Shown here piece by piece: positions 61,151 through 64,000 of a stretch of 64,000 bases of DNA. The position numbers were made by a program, and so were the translations under genes. Every line of letters starts with the position of its first letter. Position 1 is the first letter of the stretch. The stretch spans positions 29,288-93,287 of the forward strand of contig SHND01000014.1 of assembly GCA_004295045.1 (NCBI GenBank). The letters are read 5' to 3'. Under the pieces are notes generated by a model that ran no database searches, was not told the origin of the DNA, and worked only from the letters and a program-made list of their open reading frames with translations. The DNA comes from Chloroflexota bacterium. Its GTDB lineage: Bacteria; Chloroflexota; Anaerolineae; UBA4142; SHND01.

Positions 61151-61222
61151 ATTGTCGCGCTGGAAAAAGGATATTCCGAGATTGCGGATATGCTGCAGCC
61201 TGAGGGTGGAATAGAATTGTGA
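61151..61222 (+). pseudogene. C-terminal remnant of an ankyrin-repeat gene, copy 1
   Basis: The frame reads IVALEKGYSEIADMLQPEGG followed by IEL and a stop. EKGYSEIADMLQ is like the second half of an ankyrin repeat. There is no start codon. Its TGA overlaps the GTG start of the next gene. A related tail occurs at 61735. Confidence 0.45.
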
Positions 61223-61503
61223 ATGAGCCGCGCGTGCGAATATCGCCTCATGCGTTGGAACAAATTCGCCTGCGAAAATTGACGATTGAGCAGGTCGTCC
61301 GCGTAGTCACAGGCCCTGAACAAATCACGGTTGCCGCGCATGGGCGCTATTTCGCAGAGAGTAGAATAGAAATAGATCGCAAGAATTTTCTACTGCGTGT
61401 ATTGATCGAACGTCTTGAGGAAAATGAGTATGTGGTTTTGCTCGTCTTGACCGTCTATCCGACATCCAAGTTGAGCAGGTATTGGCGTGGAGGTGCAAAG
61501 TGA
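61219..61503 (+). CDS. DUF4258 protein (predicted toxin)
   Basis: The 94-residue protein has RISPHALEQIRLRKLTIEQV at the start and RVLIERLEENEYVVLLVLTV later, the DUF4258 pattern related to RelE/BrnT-like small toxins. It overlaps the DUF2283 gene in GTGA. The pairing of DUF4258 with DUF2283 is a recurrent predicted toxin-antitoxin module. GTG 61219 has GAGGGTGG nine bases before it and overlaps the ankyrin remnant's stop. Confidence 0.8.
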   Translation: MNEPRVRISPHALEQIRLRKLTIEQVVRVVTGPEQITVAAHGRYFAESRIEIDRKNFLLRVLIERLEENEYVVLLVLTVYPTSKLSRYWRGGAK

Positions 61504-61712
61504 GAATTACCTATGATGAGTCCGTTGACATCATTTATATTCGCTTCCGCGAGGGCGATTATGAGGAAAGCGATGAAGTATCAGAAGGTGTCATTGTTGA
61601 TTTTGATAAAGAGGGCAAACCAATGGCGATAGAGATTTTGGACGCATCAAAAATGTTGAGCCAAGTTGACCGCGTCACCTTTGAGTATGCGCGAACTTCA
61701 CAACCTGTCTGA
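61500..61712 (+). CDS. DUF2283 protein (predicted antitoxin)
   Basis: The 70-residue protein starts VRITYDESVDIIYIRFREGD and continues VIVDFDKEGKPMAIEILDAS, the DUF2283 beta-rich fold. It should partner the DUF4258 protein. GTG 61500 overlaps the upstream stop and has GGAGGTG as Shine-Dalgarno. An in-frame ATG at 61482 would lie inside the toxin gene and is less likely. Confidence 0.82.
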   Translation: MRITYDESVDIIYIRFREGDYEESDEVSEGVIVDFDKEGKPMAIEILDASKMLSQVDRVTFEYARTSQPV

Positions 61713-61734
61713 AAGTGATATCCTCTCTCATTCT

Positions 61735-61796
61735 GGCGCGGTGATTTCTATATCGCGGATATGTTGCAGAGCGGGGGGGTGAGGAAATTCAATTGA
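61735..61796 (+). pseudogene. C-terminal remnant of an ankyrin-repeat gene, copy 2
   Basis: The frame reads RGDFYIADMLQSGGVRKFN and stop. ATCGCGGATATGTTGCAG here and ATTGCGGATATGCTGCAG in copy 1 agree at 16 of 18 bases. The two copies flank the DUF4258/DUF2283 genes. Confidence 0.4.
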
Positions 61797-61838
61797 AAGT
61801 CTAACGGCAATGCGTTAGTGATTGAAAGGAGAATTACT

Positions 61839-62228
61839 ATGGCAGCAAAGAATGTCGAGACCGATGTCTTGAAAGAATTATCTGAGATTAATGAACGCCT
61901 TGATGCAGTTACTACATGTCTTGATGTAGCAATAAATTTGCTCCTCGATATCGTATTAGCGAACGAAAGTTTGGCAGAACCTCGAGGAGTGACTGAAAAA
62001 CTCGATTGGCTCGATGCTAGCCGCAGATTTGTGCTGAGACCAAGCGAGGCTGCCCGAATTCTAGGGCGACGGGCCGGTGATATAAGTAGTCGCCGTGCAG
62101 AAATTGCTGAAGCGAAAAAGAAAGGACGTAGTCTTCGCAAGAAGGTATCAAAATCAAAAGCCAAAACACAGTCGTCTGCTCCGATTGAATCGGACAGTGA
62201 TAGAGAAACTGCATCGGAAGGAGATTAG
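61839..62228 (+). CDS. Cassette gene 1: coiled-coil/HTH-like protein of unknown function
   Basis: The 129-residue protein has an N-terminal helix with heptads (DVLKELSEINERLDAVTTCL), a middle helix pair (FVLRPSEAARILGRRAGDIS) that looks like a DNA-binding helix-turn-helix, and a Lys/Ser-rich tail. I recognise no family. AAGGAG seven bases before ATG 61839 fixes the start; CTAACG/CGTTAG (61801-61818) is a small inverted repeat upstream. It is the first of three genes with lower GC than the rest of the window. Confidence 0.7.
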   Translation: MAAKNVETDVLKELSEINERLDAVTTCLDVAINLLLDIVLANESLAEPRGVTEKLDWLDASRRFVLRPSEAARILGRRAGDISSRRAEIAEAKKKGRSLRKKVSKSKAKTQSSAPIESDSDRETASEGD

Positions 62229-62229
62229 A

Positions 62230-62706
62230 ATGAGTGAAAAGATTTTGATCGAGCAGAACAAAGTAATCATTGCGTTGCTTGCACGTAGCACAATCGGAGT
62301 TGACTACATCAGCAGCATTGTGTGCGGCAACAAGAAAAAAGGAGTTCCAGAAGACTATGTGAAAGCATATAATGCATTGGACGGCACCAAACCCGGGACA
62401 GAGATTGCCAAGATCATGAAAGCTACACAACAAAATGCGTCTGCGGTTCTCCAAACTTGGGAAGAAAAGGGAATAGTCTACAAAATCGGAAACAACTATG
62501 TTAGCTTACTGAAGTTGCCATTGCCCCGTAGCAGCAAATCTGCAGCCAAAAAGAGAACTGCAAAAATCAAGGCCGGACGTACCAAAGCAACCTCTAACCC
62601 AATGCTGATCCAGCACGATTTGATTCCCGTAAATGAGAGCAAAATTGAGGCAGCCAAAAATGAAGCGAAACCTGATCAAGGAGATAGCAGCCAAGACCAG
62701 GGTTAA
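62230..62706 (+). CDS. Cassette gene 2: winged-helix-like protein of unknown function
   Basis: The 158-residue protein has IIALLARSTIGVDYISSIVC and YVKAYNALDGTKPGTEIAKI, then TQQNASAVLQTWEEKGIVYK, a winged-helix-like reader of DNA, and a basic Lys-rich tail. GGAGATTAGA precedes ATG 62230, which lies one base after the stop of gene 1. It overlaps the next gene by 47 bases in another frame. The role is unknown; a transcriptional or nucleic-acid function is an inference. Confidence 0.7.
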   Translation: MSEKILIEQNKVIIALLARSTIGVDYISSIVCGNKKKGVPEDYVKAYNALDGTKPGTEIAKIMKATQQNASAVLQTWEEKGIVYKIGNNYVSLLKLPLPRSSKSAAKKRTAKIKAGRTKATSNPMLIQHDLIPVNESKIEAAKNEAKPDQGDSSQDQG

Positions 62707-63433
62707 GGAAGAAGGTCTTGGTGTTACTCTTTCGCGAATAAAGAAGCGCGAAGATTTGAGAAGTATTGAGCAAGCTGCCTGCTACTACATCAAGAAAAAC
62801 AATCTTGACATTAACGTATCTTCTATCATGGATGACGTGACACGTGCAGCTGTACAAGGATTCAAACAAAGACCTATTCGCCAGTCTGGCACTGCTCCAA
62901 TTGCAACACACGTTCAAAAAACGGTGAGAACGAGAGGCGAAAAGAGAACGCGGAAGGCGGCTTTCGTTTCCCCCGATCTTACTTTCGTTCAAAACGATGC
63001 TCTCAGGTCAATGTTGCAGAGAGATATTGATGAACTTAATATTGCAATTTCTGCTGGTATTGATAAGACACGCAAAATTTGTATGGTGATGGCGGGGTCG
63101 ATTGCCGAGACATTGTTACTGGAAAAATTAATGCAGGATTCGCAACAAGCTTCTTCAGTCGCACACACCCAAAAGGTAAAGCACCCAGAAGATTTGGATA
63201 GATGGGAATTGGGGGAGATGGTAAGAGTAGCAACACAGATGAACCCGCCTCTGCTCCCAACCGATCTCATTACATTAGCTGACCAAGTGCGCGAATGGAG
63301 AAATCTGATCCATCCAGGTCGCGAACTGAGAGATGCAAGGAACAAAGAAATTGAGATCAGCAAAGGTAGAGCAAATGCAGCAGTGAGTGTGCTTCAGATT
63401 ATTGAGGAGCATCTAAACAAGCCGAAAAAATAA
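62660..63433 (+). CDS. Cassette gene 3: helical protein with HEPN-like motif
   Basis: The 257-residue protein has a basic N-terminus (MKRNLIKEIAAKTRVKEEGL), a middle helix pair (LRSMLQRDIDELNIAISAGI, KICMVMAGSIAETLLLEKLM), and DQVREWRNLIHPGRELRDAR near the end. The last resembles the RN-x-x-H-P motif in several HEPN/Abi-like families. I can not name the family. ATG 62660 is inside gene 2. Low GCGC content and AT richness set it apart from its neighbours, so recent transfer is likely. Confidence 0.65.
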   Translation: MKRNLIKEIAAKTRVKEEGLGVTLSRIKKREDLRSIEQAACYYIKKNNLDINVSSIMDDVTRAAVQGFKQRPIRQSGTAPIATHVQKTVRTRGEKRTRKAAFVSPDLTFVQNDALRSMLQRDIDELNIAISAGIDKTRKICMVMAGSIAETLLLEKLMQDSQQASSVAHTQKVKHPEDLDRWELGEMVRVATQMNPPLLPTDLITLADQVREWRNLIHPGRELRDARNKEIEISKGRANAAVSVLQIIEEHLNKPKK

Positions 63434-63434
63434 C

Positions 63435-63860
63435 ATGGTAGAACCCATCAAAATCAACCCAACCCAACCCGAACCCGACGCGCTGCACGCGCCGTACAAA
63501 GGTTCCGAAAAAGAATTTGTGGGTGACGTCACGCTCAAACGTCTCGTGTGGGCGGGCGATAGTGCCGATGTCGAGTTGCTCGGCGTGTGGTTCGACACGG
63601 GCGCGTACACCAAACCGCATATCCACGACGTTGACCAAGTCCTGCATGTCCTTGAAGGAACGTGCGCTTACGGCGACGAAAACGGTGTTACACTTGTGCA
63701 CGCGGGCGAACTCATCATCGTTCCAAAAGATGTGTGGCATTGGCACGGCGCAACGCCCGACGCGCCGATGATGCACCTTTCGATTCGCAAGATGGGGAAC
63801 AGCACGAATTGGGAGGTGGAGGAAAAAAATTGGCGTGAGGAGTACGAGAAGATAAAGTAA
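63435..63860 (+). CDS. Cupin-domain protein
   Basis: The 141-residue protein has the cupin motifs YTKPHIHDVDQVLHVLEGTC (two His and a Glu-like position) and ELIIVPKDVWHWHGATPDAP. The metal-binding His and the beta-barrel order are intact. Function is open: such small cupins bind a metal and a small ligand or act as isomerases and dioxygenases. It starts one base after cassette gene 3, and its GC-rich wording returns to that of the window. Confidence 0.82.
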   Translation: MVEPIKINPTQPEPDALHAPYKGSEKEFVGDVTLKRLVWAGDSADVELLGVWFDTGAYTKPHIHDVDQVLHVLEGTCAYGDENGVTLVHAGELIIVPKDVWHWHGATPDAPMMHLSIRKMGNSTNWEVEEKNWREEYEKIK

Positions 63861-63875
63861 GCAACGTAGCAGGTA

Positions 63876-64000
63876 GCTGTCAATAATCAGGACATCGTGT
63901 GCGGTTTTTTGGGCATTTTCTAACCGGGCAAGTACTCACGACATCGTGTGCGATTTCGTCGAAAGATGGGGAGAACAGGTAGCACAGCTTCCTTCAATTG
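63876..64000. other. Possible terminal region of an insertion sequence
   Basis: TGTCAATAATCAGGACATCG at 63878 is followed by GACATCGTGTGCG at 63891-63903 and again at 63940-63952. A repeated internal motif close to a TGT end is typical of transposase-binding sites of some insertion sequences. No transposase start is in view before the window ends, so this is tentative. Confidence 0.35.

Overview
The window reads as chromosomal DNA of an uncultured member of the Chloroflexota (Anaerolineae-like). This is an inference, not a database result. It rests on a GC content in the mid-to-high 50s, a strong excess of GCGC strings, N-terminal lipobox lipoproteins, STAND/TPR proteins, many toxin-antitoxin pairs and tandem heptamer palindromes filling gene gaps. 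I recognise no rRNA, tRNA, CRISPR array or complete transposon. The right edge may hold one end of an insertion sequence.

Layout. 1-946: 3' part of an aminotransferase gene. 1087-9308: a small membrane protein, then a seven-gene export cassette with two permease pairs, two ATPases and one lipoprotein adaptor. 9365-9697: a solitary MntA-like nucleotidyltransferase. Minus strand 9769-17628: a SIR2-STAND protein and a TPR protein (a probable anti-phage pair), a URO-D-family methyltransferase, and uvrB. 18003-21548: phosphoesterase, APC permease, nucleotidyltransferase-fold protein. 21635-25649: a coupled trio of iron-type alcohol dehydrogenase, TPR protein and MttB-family methyltransferase. 25758-28267: a secreted metzincin-like protease and a DinB-fold protein. 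28338-36196: dimethylglycine-oxidase-like and GcvT-like enzymes and a sarcosine-oxidase-like enzyme, interrupted by toxin-antitoxin genes and a pentapeptide protein. 37408-45028: an FGE-domain lipoprotein, a sugar-type ABC importer with a LysM-fused binding protein, a BKACE enzyme, a class III aminotransferase and a lyxose-isomerase-like cupin. 45300-49410: a corrinoid protein, a methyl-H4folate methyltransferase and a ferredoxin-ASKHA corrinoid activator. 50927-58259: an Fe/phosphonate-type ABC importer, a phosphodiesterase and a HAD phosphatase. 58382-60105: eutN-eutA. 61219-63433: a small toxin-antitoxin-like pair and an AT-richer three-gene cassette. 63435-63860: a cupin.

How the genes may work together. 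A methylated-amine economy is the main theme. The MttB-like enzyme, corrinoid protein, MtrH-like transferase and activator form a complete set for moving a methyl group from a quaternary amine to tetrahydrofolate. The dimethylglycine-oxidase-like, GcvT-like and sarcosine-oxidase-like enzymes could take the product on to glycine with folate as the C1 acceptor. The BKACE enzyme could feed this route if its substrate is dehydrocarnitine. The phosphodiesterase, HAD phosphatase and eutN-eutA suggest supply of choline or ethanolamine from phospho-headgroups.

The most unusual structural feature is a family of about fifteen gene gaps made almost wholly of 7-8 bp tandem repeats folded back as inverted repeats. 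They often supply the stop codon of the gene before and end at the start codon of the gene after.
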